From assembly GCF_007859765.1 (NCBI RefSeq), contig NZ_SIHJ01000003.1:412072-476071 (forward strand): DNA of 64,000 nucleotides. Direction: 5' to 3'. This stretch comes from Posidoniimonas corsicana (lineage in GTDB: Bacteria; Planctomycetota; Planctomycetia; Pirellulales; Lacipirellulaceae). Made by a program: the position numbers and the translations under genes. Positions 25,954 to 35,076 of this stretch are shown here, in pieces (positions within the stretch are counted from its first letter, which is position 1; each line of letters begins with the position of its first letter). The notes beneath the pieces are model-generated. The model searched no databases and was not told the DNA's origin. It worked only from the letters and a program-made list of their open reading frames with translations.

Positions 25954-28629
25954 CTAGCGGGGGACGCGGAACGTGCTCAAGTCATAGTCCTCGCGGCCGT
26001 CCCTCGTGAACATCGCCCGCAGGATGTCTTCCGGCATGTCCTGAGAAAGGGTGTGGGCCGACCCGTCGATCAACGCCACGAGGAAGACGCCCTGACTGAA
26101 GCCCCCTAGCTCGGGCAGCTTGCCATCGGCGGTGACCTCAATGTCTTCGGGCTTCGTCCAGGGGGTGTCCCTCTTAGCCTGGACGAACAGAATGGTCTTC
26201 GACGTGCCGTCGCGGATGTCCATGAACGTGAGCGCCCTGTCCTTGGGGAACGCCGTGTCAGGGCCGACCGGCATGAAGTACGACGCGTTGGTCGAGGAGG
26301 TCGAGTTCGGGTCGACCATCACCGGGACCAGCGTATTGGCGATCCGCATGTTCGCCTCGCTGTCCCATGGCTCGTCGAATCGGTACGCGTTGTACAAAGC
26401 CTGCTGTTCCAGGAACGGCAGCAGCGTCACCCGCCAGCTGTGGGGGTGCTCGCTCTTTCGCCACTGCTTCGCTTCGTAGTCGTAGTAGTCGGTGCTGCTC
26501 GCCTGGGGGAGCCGTTCGTGGACGCTGTAGAAGTTGTGCATCGCCAGCCCGAGCTGTTTCAGGTTGTTCAGGCCCTGTTGTCGGCGGGCGCTGGCGCGGG
26601 CGGCGTCGACCGCTGGGAGCAGCGTCGTGGCGACCTCGGCGATCTGCGCGACCGACTGGTCGGGCTCATAGGCCATGCTGGCTGACGAGCCGTCGGCCTT
26701 GATGTCGAGGCCAGCCACCGCGGCGTCGATTACGTCCAACGCCTGCATAATCATCTCACGGTGCTCCTCCGGCGCGTTGTTGCGTTGCTGAGCAAGCCCG
26801 TTCTGTGCCAGCACCCGCAGCGCTTCGAGGGTCGCCGCGACCTGCTTGGCGGATTGTTCGCTGTCGGTCGATGCGGTCAGCTCAAACCGTGCATTGTCAT
26901 CGATCGAGAGCGAGCCGACGATATGCCGGATCTTTTCGATCAACGGGGCGATCATCGCCGCCTGGGGATTCTCTTGCAGCTCCTGCCGCAGGCCCGTCGC
27001 CAAGATCTTCTGGTTGTCGGCCCACAGGTTCACCGCCAGATTGCGCTCGCCCCAGGAGTCGGCCCATTCGGGAAGGGGGTTCAGCAGCTCGGGCGGCTGG
27101 CCGTTTTCGGTGGTGGCGTAGTGGTCGATCACCAGCGTAGCTGCGTCGTACCGGGTGAGTTGTTCAGAGGCATCCCTCCATGTCTGGTGCTCACCGCCGG
27201 ACACTTCTTTCAAGTTTGATTGCGCCGACAGCTTCTCGATAAGCGTCTCACAGGTCTTGGCGTCATGGAGCCGGACAACGATGCGGGGCGCGAGCCCGCG
27301 CCGTGGCTCGGGAACGATGACAAGCAGCTCGGCGACGTCCTTCGCCCGCAGGCCGGTTTCCTTCAGGGGCGGGAGGCTGTTGAGGTACTCGGTCAGGCTG
27401 GCAAACTCCGGCCGTTCCACCACGGACGCCGGCCTCACCGACAACGCCGCCATCGATCCCTCCGGCGCCAGCGTCAGCGGCAGCGGTTCGTGTTCGGCGA
27501 TCGTATACGACAGGACCTCAATCGGTTCCTCGGCGACCAGCGTAGGCGGCCTCAGCCCCGCGATGCCCACGGCGGCGAGCGCGAGCAGGCAGCCGGCCGC
27601 GACCTGCAGCCGGGAGGTCAGCGGTCGACTCTTCAGCGTAGCAAGCGGTGAACGGAGCATCTCGACTCTCCTCATGAGCAGGGAACGAGTGGGGAACAGC
27701 GTGCGCGCGGGGCCGGCGACCCGCTGCGGCGGGGTGGCGAGCGCCAGCGCGGCCAGCGTCTGCAGGTAGCCCTGCCGATCGCCCACCGCGCGGGCGGCGG
27801 CCGCGTCGGCGGCCAGCTCCTGTTCGAGCTGCAGCCGCGCCGCCAGCCACCGCACCAGCGGGTTGTAGAAGTGGACAGCCACGGCCAGCCGCGCCACGAT
27901 CCAGCCGAGGTAGTCACGGCCGGCAATGTGCGCCAGCTCGTGAGCCAGCACCGCGTGCCGCTCACCATCGGACCACGTGCGCCAGCCGGCCGGCAACAGG
28001 ATCTGGGGACGCCGCCAGCCGATCGTGGCCGGCGTCGAGAGCGAGGCCGATTCGCGCACGGCGACCGGAGCGTCGAGCGCCAGCTCGGCTCTCAACCGGT
28101 GGAGCACCGCCAGCAGCGGCTCGTCGGTAATCGGAGTGCTCTCCCGCGACAACTTCCGCACACTCACCAGCCCCAGCGCGAGCCGCAGCACGCCGAACGC
28201 CACGCCGGCGGTGGCGGCCAGCACGATCCACGACCACTGTACGCTGTCATTACGATCAACGGGCCGTGGCTCGGTCAACGCGGCGGTGAACTCCGCCGCG
28301 TAGTCCGACAGGGTGAACTGCTGGATCGTGGCTGGGGCGATCTCCACCGGTGGGTTCTGCCCCACGGCTCCCGCCGTGGGTTGCGGCGTGCTGGCCGCAG
28401 GCGCGGGGGCGGGCGAGGCGGCGCGTTGCGTGGCGCGCAGCTCCCACCGCGGCCAAGGGCTGCCTACCAGCAGGGTGAGCCCGAGGGTCAGCACCATGCC
28501 CCACAGCAGCGTCGCCGCCGCGGCGCGGGCGCCGAGCCAGCGGGCGCCGGCGTAGATGACCGCGAGGGCAATCGAGAAGAACGCCACCTGCAGGGCGCCA
28601 CGCAGCAGCATCGCATCAAGCGTGATCAT
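25954..28629 (-). CDS. BlaR1/M56-type metalloprotease fused to DUF1559
   Basis: An 891-residue membrane protein that overlaps the BlaI-type repressor gene by four bases. The M56 zinc site is HELAH at residues 230-234 with the third ligand Glu271 in ELAAD. There are membrane helices near 10-32, 36-56, 132-152 and 340-360. A 310-residue extracytoplasmic region follows. Residues about 680-891 are a DUF1559-type domain: LNNLKQLGLAMHNFYSVHE, then SWRVTLLPFLEQQALYNAY, then DGTSKTILF. BlaR1-type sensors cleave or trigger removal of the paired BlaI repressor. Here the usual penicillin-binding sensor is replaced by unknown and DUF1559 regions, so the signal is unlikely to be a beta-lactam. Confidence 0.88.
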   Translation of the reverse strand: MITLDAMLLRGALQVAFFSIALAVIYAGARWLGARAAAATLLWGMVLTLGLTLLVGSPWPRWELRATQRAASPAPAPAASTPQPTAGAVGQNPPVEIAPATIQQFTLSDYAAEFTAALTEPRPVDRNDSVQWSWIVLAATAGVAFGVLRLALGLVSVRKLSRESTPITDEPLLAVLHRLRAELALDAPVAVRESASLSTPATIGWRRPQILLPAGWRTWSDGERHAVLAHELAHIAGRDYLGWIVARLAVAVHFYNPLVRWLAARLQLEQELAADAAAARAVGDRQGYLQTLAALALATPPQRVAGPARTLFPTRSLLMRRVEMLRSPLATLKSRPLTSRLQVAAGCLLALAAVGIAGLRPPTLVAEEPIEVLSYTIAEHEPLPLTLAPEGSMAALSVRPASVVERPEFASLTEYLNSLPPLKETGLRAKDVAELLVIVPEPRRGLAPRIVVRLHDAKTCETLIEKLSAQSNLKEVSGGEHQTWRDASEQLTRYDAATLVIDHYATTENGQPPELLNPLPEWADSWGERNLAVNLWADNQKILATGLRQELQENPQAAMIAPLIEKIRHIVGSLSIDDNARFELTASTDSEQSAKQVAATLEALRVLAQNGLAQQRNNAPEEHREMIMQALDVIDAAVAGLDIKADGSSASMAYEPDQSVAQIAEVATTLLPAVDAARASARRQQGLNNLKQLGLAMHNFYSVHERLPQASSTDYYDYEAKQWRKSEHPHSWRVTLLPFLEQQALYNAYRFDEPWDSEANMRIANTLVPVMVDPNSTSSTNASYFMPVGPDTAFPKDRALTFMDIRDGTSKTILFVQAKRDTPWTKPEDIEVTADGKLPELGGFSQGVFLVALIDGSAHTLSQDMPEDILRAMFTRDGREDYDLSTFRVPR

Positions 28630-29012
28630 CGCTTGCCCCCTTCGTCGAGGATGTCTTCGAGCACCTGCCGCTCCTTGGCGGACAGCTTCCTCCCGTCCAG
28701 GAGCCGCACTAGCAGTTCTTCGCGGGAGCCCTGGAACACACGCTTCACCAGGTCGGTGACCAGCCGCCCCGAGACCTCGTCGAACGAGCGGATCGGCTGG
28801 TACGTGTAGGGCCGCTGGTCGCCGGTCTGCTTGAGGAACTTCTTCTCGACCAGGATCTTGATCAGTGTGGCGACCGTGGTGTAAGCCAGGTCGCGGCCTT
28901 GTTCGGCCAGGGCGGCACGCGCGTCGACCGCGGTCTGCGGTCCCTGGTCCCAGAAGACGTGCATCAGCTCGAGCTCACGTTCGGTGAGCTCCGATGCCTT
29001 GGGTCGGGCCAT
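28626..29012 (-). CDS. BlaI/MecI/CopY-type transcriptional repressor
   Basis: A 128-residue winged-helix protein of the usual BlaI length. The DNA-binding domain is ELELMHVFWDQGPQTAVDAR, followed by LAYTTVATLIKILVEKKFL, with the typical 'TV.TLI..L..K' recognition helix. The C-terminal dimerisation/cleavage region follows. It is the first gene of an overlapping two-gene operon with the M56-DUF1559 sensor. It probably represses its own promoter in the upstream intergenic region, where a promoter and a 7-bp direct repeat are visible. Confidence 0.92.
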   Translation of the reverse strand: MARPKASELTERELELMHVFWDQGPQTAVDARAALAEQGRDLAYTTVATLIKILVEKKFLKQTGDQRPYTYQPIRSFDEVSGRLVTDLVKRVFQGSREELLVRLLDGRKLSAKERQVLEDILDEGGKR

Positions 29013-29038
29013 GGTGAAGAGGTCCCCGATGGGTTGTG

Positions 29039-29085
29039 TTTGGTTAACTAGATTTGGTTTTATAGAGTTCGGGGTCGCGCGTCAA
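29039..29085 (-). promoter_or_regulatory. Likely sigma-70 promoter and operator of the BlaI operon
   Basis: On the minus strand, TTGACG (29085-29080) is followed by TATAAA (29064-29059) with a 15-base spacer, or TAAAAC with 17 bases. The sequence AACCAAA occurs twice in direct orientation (plus-strand TTTGGTT at 29039-29045 and 29053-29059), between the promoter and the gene. Repeats 14 bases apart would suit a BlaI-type dimer, but the operator is inferred. Confidence 0.5.
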
Positions 29086-29236
29086 GAAAAAACCGACAGA
29101 CTTTCCATCCGAGCCGCGCCCGGCAGTCAGCGACCTGCGCATTTCGACCCACGTTGTGTCCTAGCTACGCATTTCATTCGGCTACAATCGCACCGTTGCC
29201 GCCGCCACCGCACCCCGTAGGATCCGAGCCCGCCCC

Positions 29237-30559
29237 ATGGAAGTCTTGCTGCCGGCCCTCGCCGAACTGTTCGTGCTCATCGCTCCAGCGCTGATGGGCG
29301 TGGTGGGGCTGATTGGGTCACTGGTCGCGTGCGTGTTCGAACTGCTGCTCTTGGGAGCCGACGTTGTTGTGCACGGTTCGATCGCGGCCGCTAGCGCTGC
29401 GCGGAGAACCACCCGCGAGGAGACCGACCGTGCGCCGAGCTGGCTCCGTCGGATGGCGGACTCGCCCGCTGTGCGGAAGTGGGCCCACCGGCTGCTGTTC
29501 GGCTTCGCCGGTCTGCTCGCGGTAAGCGTGCTGCTGCTCTTGCTTGTCAACTTCGTGTTCTTTGAGTCGGCCGTGAGGTTCGCGCTGTCCCGCGCAGGCG
29601 CGGCCACAGGCGTGGTCGCGTCGTTCGAGAGCGCTGAGGGGAGTCTGATCACGGGGCGGCTGAGGCTTACGGGCGTCAAGGCGTCGCGGGCGGATCACCC
29701 GGTCTCTGACCTCGATGTGCAGGTCGACGACTTCGACGTCGACCTCGACGTGTTCTCGCTGCTGGGGAGCGAAAAGCGGGTGACGCGCGTTGCGGTGTCG
29801 GGCGTGACCGGCAGCTACGAGCGGAAGCAGCGGGCGAACCAGCCGCAGGAGTCGGGCGCCAAGGCCCGGCTTGTGATCGGAGAGCTGCTGCTGGAGGGCA
29901 TCGCCCTCGACTTCCAAGACGTGAGCCTAACCGGCCAGCCGGTCGAGATTGCGTTGGCGGTCGACAAGCTGGAGGTGGAGGAGCTGCACAGCTCGCGCGC
30001 GGCGTTCGAGCTGCTGTTCAACGCCAACGGCGCGGGCGCCATCGACGGGCGGCCGTGGAGCATCGAGACCTCCCACGACGATGGCGGCCACATCGCCAAC
30101 TGGCGGGCGGACGGCCTGCCCGTGGCGACCGCGGCCCAGTACCTGGGCGGGCCGCTGGCGTGGATGACCGACGGGACCCTGAGCGTCGACACCCGCTCCG
30201 ACTGGTCACTGGAGGGCGAGCCGCACCTCCGCATGGACTGGAAGCTCACGATCTCTGACCTGCGGGCCGAGGCGCCGGACGACCTGCCATGGCTCAAGCA
30301 GGGCGTGGTGAAGCCGATGGTCGCGTTCCTCAACCGGAACCCCGGCGAGCTGCCGCTCGAGTTCACGGTCGACCTCGACCCGACCGGGTTCACGGGGACC
30401 GCGTCGCCGTTCGCGGTGGGGCTCGGTCAGGCGGTGCGCGAGAAGGCGGTGCAGGAGCTCGCCCGGCTCGCGGGCGCCCAGCCCGCCGAGGTCGAGCAGG
30501 CGGTGAAGGACCTGGGCAGCAAGCTGCGCGGCTTCCTGAAACGCCCCGACGAAGAGTAG
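29237..30559 (+). CDS. AsmA-like membrane protein
   Basis: A 440-residue protein. N-terminal hydrophobic segments are at about residues 5-30, 33-52 and 88-112. They are followed by a periplasmic-looking beta-rich region with the AsmA/DUF748-like style: long amphipathic strands such as GSLITGRLRLTGVKASRAD, VDDFDVDLDVFSLL and VIGELLLEGIALDF. A C-terminal Ala/Glu helix follows (AVREKAVQELARLAGAQPAE). AsmA-like proteins act in lipid transport between membranes. The assignment is by style, not by a signature motif. ATG 29237 is preceded by no strong SD. Confidence 0.6.
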   Translation: MEVLLPALAELFVLIAPALMGVVGLIGSLVACVFELLLLGADVVVHGSIAAASAARRTTREETDRAPSWLRRMADSPAVRKWAHRLLFGFAGLLAVSVLLLLLVNFVFFESAVRFALSRAGAATGVVASFESAEGSLITGRLRLTGVKASRADHPVSDLDVQVDDFDVDLDVFSLLGSEKRVTRVAVSGVTGSYERKQRANQPQESGAKARLVIGELLLEGIALDFQDVSLTGQPVEIALAVDKLEVEELHSSRAAFELLFNANGAGAIDGRPWSIETSHDDGGHIANWRADGLPVATAAQYLGGPLAWMTDGTLSVDTRSDWSLEGEPHLRMDWKLTISDLRAEAPDDLPWLKQGVVKPMVAFLNRNPGELPLEFTVDLDPTGFTGTASPFAVGLGQAVREKAVQELARLAGAQPAEVEQAVKDLGSKLRGFLKRPDEE

Positions 30560-31031
30560 GACGGCTCGCGAATGAGCCCACGCTTCTCAACATTTCATCG
30601 TAGAAAACGGCCACACGCCGTGGTCAAATCGGTGGGGACATAGATGTGCAAGCTTCAGGCGGAGGCGCCCCGCCTGGGTGCTGATGGTGGGCGCGGAATA
30701 GTGGTGCGCTCGCGCCCGTTGGATGAGTCCAACTCGGCGGCGCAAATCGGACAAAACCCCGGGCCGCTGCGGCCGCGCGGCGAGCAAAACACTGCTATAG
30801 AAGCCTCAAAACAAGGACGTAGGGATGATGCGGCCAGGGTTTTGTCCCCTCCGCGCGTGTTTTTGGACAAAACCCTTGGGACAGAACTTGGGCGCGGGAT
30901 TCTGAAGCGTGCGTTGGCGCTTTAAATCGTGTTGGCCGGACCGTGGCGGAACGTCGGCGGCTGGGGTAGGTTGTCGAGCGTAGGGAAGGCCGGGGGACTA
31001 CTTTCCGAGATAACCTTCAGGCGAGGCGGCC
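30560..31031. other. Intergenic region before glpK
   Basis: 472 bases without a convincing gene; a 93-codon open frame here lacks family character. It contains a 12-bp inverted repeat AGGGTTTTGTCC/GGACAAAACCCT (arms 30836-30847 and 30865-30876) and another GGACAAAACCC at 30749-30759. These are possible operator sites for the glycerol genes. It should hold the glpK promoter. Confidence 0.5.
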
Positions 31032-32528
31032 ATGGCTTATCTGCTAGCTCTCGATCAGGGCACCACGAGCTCGCGGGCGATTGTGTTTGACGCGGACGGC
31101 GCAATGGTGGCCGTCAGCCAGCAGGAGTTCGAGCAGCACTACCCGAAGCCGGGCTGGGTCGAGCACGACGCCGATGAGATCTGGCGGACGCAGCGCGACG
31201 TCGCGGTCGAGGCGCTCGCCAAGGCCAAGCTCAAGCCGGCCGACGTGGCGGCGCTCGGCATCGTGAACCAACGCGAGACGCTGGTCGTCTGGGACCGCAA
31301 GACCGGCGAGCCCGCGTGCCGGGCGATCGTCTGGCAGGACCGCCGAACGGCCGCCATGTGTCGGCAGCTCAAGGACGCCGAGCCGACCTTCCGCGCCAAG
31401 ACCGGGCTGCTGCTCGACCCGTACTTCACCGGCACCAAGCTGACCTGGCTGCTGGACAACGAGCCCGGCCTGCGCGAGCGGGCCGAGGCGGGCGAGCTGG
31501 CCGCCGGCACCATCGACAGCTGGCTGGTCTACAAGCTGACCGGAGGAGCCCGGCACGTAAGCGACGCCTCGAACGCGTCTCGGACGCTGCTCTTGAACCT
31601 GCAGACCACCGAGTGGGACCACGAGCTGCTGGACATCCTCCGCGTGCCTGAGGCGATGCTGCCGGAGGTGGTCGACTCGAGCGGCGTGTGCGGCGAGGCG
31701 GCCGGCGTCGACGGGCTTGATGGGATCGCCATCGCCGGCCTGGCGGGCGACCAGCAGTCGGCTCTGTTCGGCCAGGCCTGCTTCGAGCAGGGTGGCGCCA
31801 AGAACACCTACGGCACCGGCAGCTTCCTGCTGGTGAACACCGGCACGGAGGTCACCGCGTCGCAGCAGCAGCTGCTCTCCACCGCCGCGTGGCGGATCGG
31901 CGGCGTGACCGAGTACGCGCTGGAGGGGAGCGTGTTCGTCACCGGCGCGGCCGTGCAGTGGCTGCGGGACGGGCTGGGGATCATCAAGCAGGCGCCCGAC
32001 GTCGAGGCGCTAGCCAACCAGGTTCCCGACACGGGCGGCGTGTACCTGGTGCCGGCGTTCGCCGGGCTGGGCGCGCCGCACTGGGACCCCGACGCGCGCG
32101 GCGCGCTGGTCGGCCTGACCCGCGGCACGACCGCCGCCCACATCGCGCGGGCGACGCTCGAGGGCATCGCGCTGCAGTCGGTCGAGCTGGCCGAGGCGAT
32201 GCGGGCCGACACCGCGCTGCCGATCGACGAGCTGCGCGTCGACGGCGGCGCCGCGGCCAACAACACGCTGATGCAGATCCAGGCCGACCTGCTGCAGGCC
32301 AGGGTCATCCGGCCCAAGGTCACCGAGACCACCGCCCTGGGCGCCGCGTACCTGGCGGGCCTGGCGGTCGGCGTGTGGTCCGACCGGGCCGACCTGGCCA
32401 AGCACTGGCAGGTGGACCGGGAGTTCGAACCGCAGATCTCCGCCGACGAGGCGGCCGCCAAACGCGAGCGGTGGACTCACGCGGTCGAGCGGGCCAAGGG
32501 CTGGGCGACGGATGAGGACGGTGGGTAG
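31032..32528 (+). CDS. glpK: Glycerol kinase
   Basis: A 498-residue FGGY-family kinase that phosphorylates glycerol to glycerol 3-phosphate using ATP. Motifs: N-terminal [13 protein letters not shown] (residues 4-16), IVWQDRRTA near 98, the adenosine/phosphate region [12 protein letters not shown] near 258-269, and the C-terminal [12 protein letters not shown] near 404-415. The length is normal. The dehydrogenase gene glpD follows on the same strand after a 197-base spacer with a long inverted repeat, so the two probably form one regulated unit. No transporter gene (glpF) is in the window. Confidence 0.95.
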   Translation: MAYLLALDQGTTSSRAIVFDADGAMVAVSQQEFEQHYPKPGWVEHDADEIWRTQRDVAVEALAKAKLKPADVAALGIVNQRETLVVWDRKTGEPACRAIVWQDRRTAAMCRQLKDAEPTFRAKTGLLLDPYFTGTKLTWLLDNEPGLRERAEAGELAAGTIDSWLVYKLTGGARHVSDASNASRTLLLNLQTTEWDHELLDILRVPEAMLPEVVDSSGVCGEAAGVDGLDGIAIAGLAGDQQSALFGQACFEQGGAKNTYGTGSFLLVNTGTEVTASQQQLLSTAAWRIGGVTEYALEGSVFVTGAAVQWLRDGLGIIKQAPDVEALANQVPDTGGVYLVPAFAGLGAPHWDPDARGALVGLTRGTTAAHIARATLEGIALQSVELAEAMRADTALPIDELRVDGGAAANNTLMQIQADLLQARVIRPKVTETTALGAAYLAGLAVGVWSDRADLAKHWQVDREFEPQISADEAAAKRERWTHAVERAKGWATDEDGG

Positions 32529-32549
32529 AGCGGGTTGGGTGAAGCCGGT

Positions 32550-32566
32550 CTAGGGCGACGCCCTAG
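32550..32566. repeat. 17-bp palindrome CTAGGGCG-A-CGCCCTAG
   Basis: Eight-base arms around a single A, flanked by GGT and GCT. It lies 22 bases past the glpK stop and just before the larger inverted repeat. It may form a hairpin in the transcript or be a dispersed element. Confidence 0.6.
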
Positions 32567-32628
32567 GCTACGGTGAGGTTGGCCGTTGGCCAACGTAGTA
32601 ACCATGGAACGAACGTCCACAGATCGTA

Positions 32629-32702
32629 GGCCGGAACAAGCGCAGCGCGGTTCCGGCACAACCGGCCCGAGCTGCCGGAACCGCGCTGCGCTTGTTCCGG
32701 CC
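32629..32702. repeat. 30-bp perfect inverted repeat between glpK and glpD
   Basis: Left arm 32629-32658 and right arm 32673-32702 are exact reverse complements over 30 bases (the left begins GGCCGGAACAAGCGCAGCGC), with a 14-base loop. It ends 24 bases before the glpD start. It could serve as a transcript stabiliser or attenuator, or be an inserted repeat element. Confidence 0.85.
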
Positions 32703-32725
32703 CACTTGTTGCCCCAGGGAATCCC

Positions 32726-34300
32726 TTGAAACACCTGGACCTGATCCCGAAACAGACCAGCCGCGCCAATCAGATCGAGCGGCTGGCGGAGCTCGAGCCG
32801 CTGGACATCGCGGTGATCGGCGGCGGCGCGACCGGCGTCGGCATTGTGCTGGACGCGGCGGCGCGGGGGTTCAAGGCGGCCGTTTTCGAGCGGGACGACT
32901 TCGGCCACGGCACCTCCAGCCGCAGCACCAAGCTGGTGCACGGCGGCGTGCGGTACCTGGAGCAGGGCAACGTGAGCCTGGTCCGCGAGGCGCTGCACGA
33001 ACGCGGCCTGCTGCTGAAGAACGCGCCGCACGTGGTGCACCCGCTGCCGACCATCGTGCCGCTGTATCAGTGGTGGGAAGGCCCGTACTACGCGGCCGGC
33101 ATGAAGGCCTACGACCTGCTAGCGGGCAAGCTCGGCATCGAGCGTTCGCGGTGGCTGTCGCGGGAACAGACGCTCGAGCTCGCGCCGACCCTGCCGAAGC
33201 AGAAGCTACGCGGCGGAGTGCGGTACTTCGACGGCCAGTTCGACGACACCCGGCTGCTCATACACCTGGTGCAGACAGCCGTGCTGCACGACGCGGTCTG
33301 CCTGAACCACGCCGAGGTCCGCGAGGTGACCCGGCAGCAGGGCAGGGCGTGCGGGCTGGTCGCCGAGGACAAAGAGACCGGCGCCGAGCTGCGCGTCGAC
33401 GCGCGGGTGGTGATCAACGCCGCCGGGCCGTTCTGCGACGACGTGCGCCGGCTAGAGACCACCCCCGACGAGCCGCTCAAGACGCGCTGGATCGCCGCCA
33501 GTCAGGGCGCGCACATCGTGCTGCCGCAGCGGTTCCTGCCGGGCGAGTCGGCGATCATCGTGCCCCGCACGCCGGACGGGCGGGTGGTGTTCGCGATCCC
33601 GTGGCTGGGCCGGGTGCTGGTCGGCACCACCGACATCCCGCTGGACCACGCGCCGCGCGAGCCACTGGCGATGCCGGCGGAGATCGACTACCTGCTCGAG
33701 ACGGTCGCCGGCTACCTGGACCCCGCGCCCACGCGGGCGGACGTGCTGGCCTGCTTCGCGGGCGTGCGGCCGCTGGTGCAGGCCGACCCGGACGCCGCGA
33801 CCAGCAAGCTGAGCCGCGAGCACGAGATCCGCACATCGCCGCACGGCATGCTGTCGGTCATCGGCGGCAAGTGGACCACCTACCGCCGCATGGCCGAGGA
33901 CGCGGTGGACCACGCGATCGACGCGGGCGGGCTGCCGAGCCGCGCCTCGCCGACCGCCGAGCTGCCGATCTTTGGCGCCGAGCACCAGGCCGAGTCGCCC
34001 TTCGACTGGCCCGGCGTGCGGCAGCTGCAGGCGGAGTCGCCCGAGCTGGCCGAGCCGCTCTCGCCGAACCTGCCGTACACCGCCGCGCACGTGGTGTGGG
34101 CCGCCCGCGGCGAACAGGCCCGCACCGTTGAGGACGTGCTGAGCCGCCGCGCGCGGGCGCTGTTGCTGGACGCGCAGGCGGCCGCCGACTGTGCGCCGCG
34201 TGTGGCCCAGCTGCTGGCGGCCGAGCTGGGCCGCGACGAGCCGTGGCAGACCAACCAGGTCACGGCGTTCCGGGAGCTGGCGGAGAAGCACAGGTGCTGA
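32726..34300 (+). CDS. glpD: Glycerol-3-phosphate dehydrogenase (FAD-dependent)
   Basis: A 524-residue FAD enzyme that oxidises glycerol 3-phosphate to dihydroxyacetone phosphate at the membrane. Motifs: DIAVIGGGATGVGIVLDAA (residues 28-46, dinucleotide-binding), GTSSRSTKLVHGG, LVGTTDIPLD, and SVIGGKWTTYRRMAEDA near 375-391. It has the normal length plus a C-terminal domain. Translation probably begins at TTG 32726, with AGGGA six bases upstream; an ATG would need to lie further in. It follows glpK and the inverted repeat. Confidence 0.93.
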   Translation: MKHLDLIPKQTSRANQIERLAELEPLDIAVIGGGATGVGIVLDAAARGFKAAVFERDDFGHGTSSRSTKLVHGGVRYLEQGNVSLVREALHERGLLLKNAPHVVHPLPTIVPLYQWWEGPYYAAGMKAYDLLAGKLGIERSRWLSREQTLELAPTLPKQKLRGGVRYFDGQFDDTRLLIHLVQTAVLHDAVCLNHAEVREVTRQQGRACGLVAEDKETGAELRVDARVVINAAGPFCDDVRRLETTPDEPLKTRWIAASQGAHIVLPQRFLPGESAIIVPRTPDGRVVFAIPWLGRVLVGTTDIPLDHAPREPLAMPAEIDYLLETVAGYLDPAPTRADVLACFAGVRPLVQADPDAATSKLSREHEIRTSPHGMLSVIGGKWTTYRRMAEDAVDHAIDAGGLPSRASPTAELPIFGAEHQAESPFDWPGVRQLQAESPELAEPLSPNLPYTAAHVVWAARGEQARTVEDVLSRRARALLLDAQAAADCAPRVAQLLAAELGRDEPWQTNQVTAFRELAEKHRC

Positions 34301-34354
34301 AAGTTGTCGCGTCGGCACCGCGAACAAGACGCAGAGATAAGTAGGCTCCACGTT

Positions 34355-34867
34355 GTGAACCCTAGCTACTTTCGTGTCCGCATTCCGTTGACGGATGCTA
34401 TGAAGCGATTCGGCACATGGTTTGGTGCGTCAGAGTTGATGGCTCCGACCCCAGTGGCCTTTTCGGAAGTCGTTCCCCTGTCCTGCGACGAGAATGGGCA
34501 GTGGCGTGGTCTCGCGCTATACGTGTATTCCAATGCATGCTGGACCGTCTTCGAGGACCTCACAGGTGCGGTCGCCTCGACTCCAGCAGCGGATTGGCTG
34601 GGATTCTCAGAAGCAGACGAGTTCATATACGCGGGGTACAACGACGCTATTGGCTACGGCGAGTTTGTTCACACACGCGATGCCAATATTCTCCGCGAGT
34701 ACCTCTATGTGGAAGATGACCCAAGTGCGAACATTGATCGTGGTTATCCGTCTGACACCGCAGTCGAACCGCTGACAACATGGATTGAAGTTGCTCGATT
34801 CGTGGATGACGATGAGTTGGCGTGTTCAGAGAAAGGGTTGCTGTGGATTCTGGGACCGGGAAAGTAG
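34355..34867 (+). CDS. Orphan immunity-like hypothetical protein
   Basis: A 170-residue protein (start GTG 34355 chosen; the frame is open from TTG 34304). It has an alternating aromatic/acidic pattern: WRGLALYVYSNACWTVFEDL, then ADEFIYAGYNDAIGYGEFV. This is reminiscent of immunity-type proteins in polymorphic toxin systems, but I do not recognise the family. Base composition is visibly less GC-rich than glpD and parA on either side, suggesting recent transfer. It has no signal peptide and no toxin neighbour. Confidence 0.55.
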   Translation: MNPSYFRVRIPLTDAMKRFGTWFGASELMAPTPVAFSEVVPLSCDENGQWRGLALYVYSNACWTVFEDLTGAVASTPAADWLGFSEADEFIYAGYNDAIGYGEFVHTRDANILREYLYVEDDPSANIDRGYPSDTAVEPLTTWIEVARFVDDDELACSEKGLLWILGPGK

Positions 34868-35076
34868 CGAGTAGATGGCCGCGGTGTATTGACTACCCGG
34901 AGGTTGGAGCCGCTGCGTTGAAGATGGAACACGCGCACCAGTATGTTTCAGGCTGCTAGCACCGCTGCGTGACTGCTCTGGGATCAGCAAGCAGGTTCCC
35001 CTAGACTCCCCGCCCATCGTTTTGCGCGCCTGGTGCGCGCCGGAAGTTTCTCCCTCCGCACTTGCGGGAGGTCAGC

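Noticed and set aside
30644..30925. 93-codon plus-strand frame before glpK
   Set aside because: Composition and repeat content look non-coding; it runs through the repeated TTTTGTCC sites.
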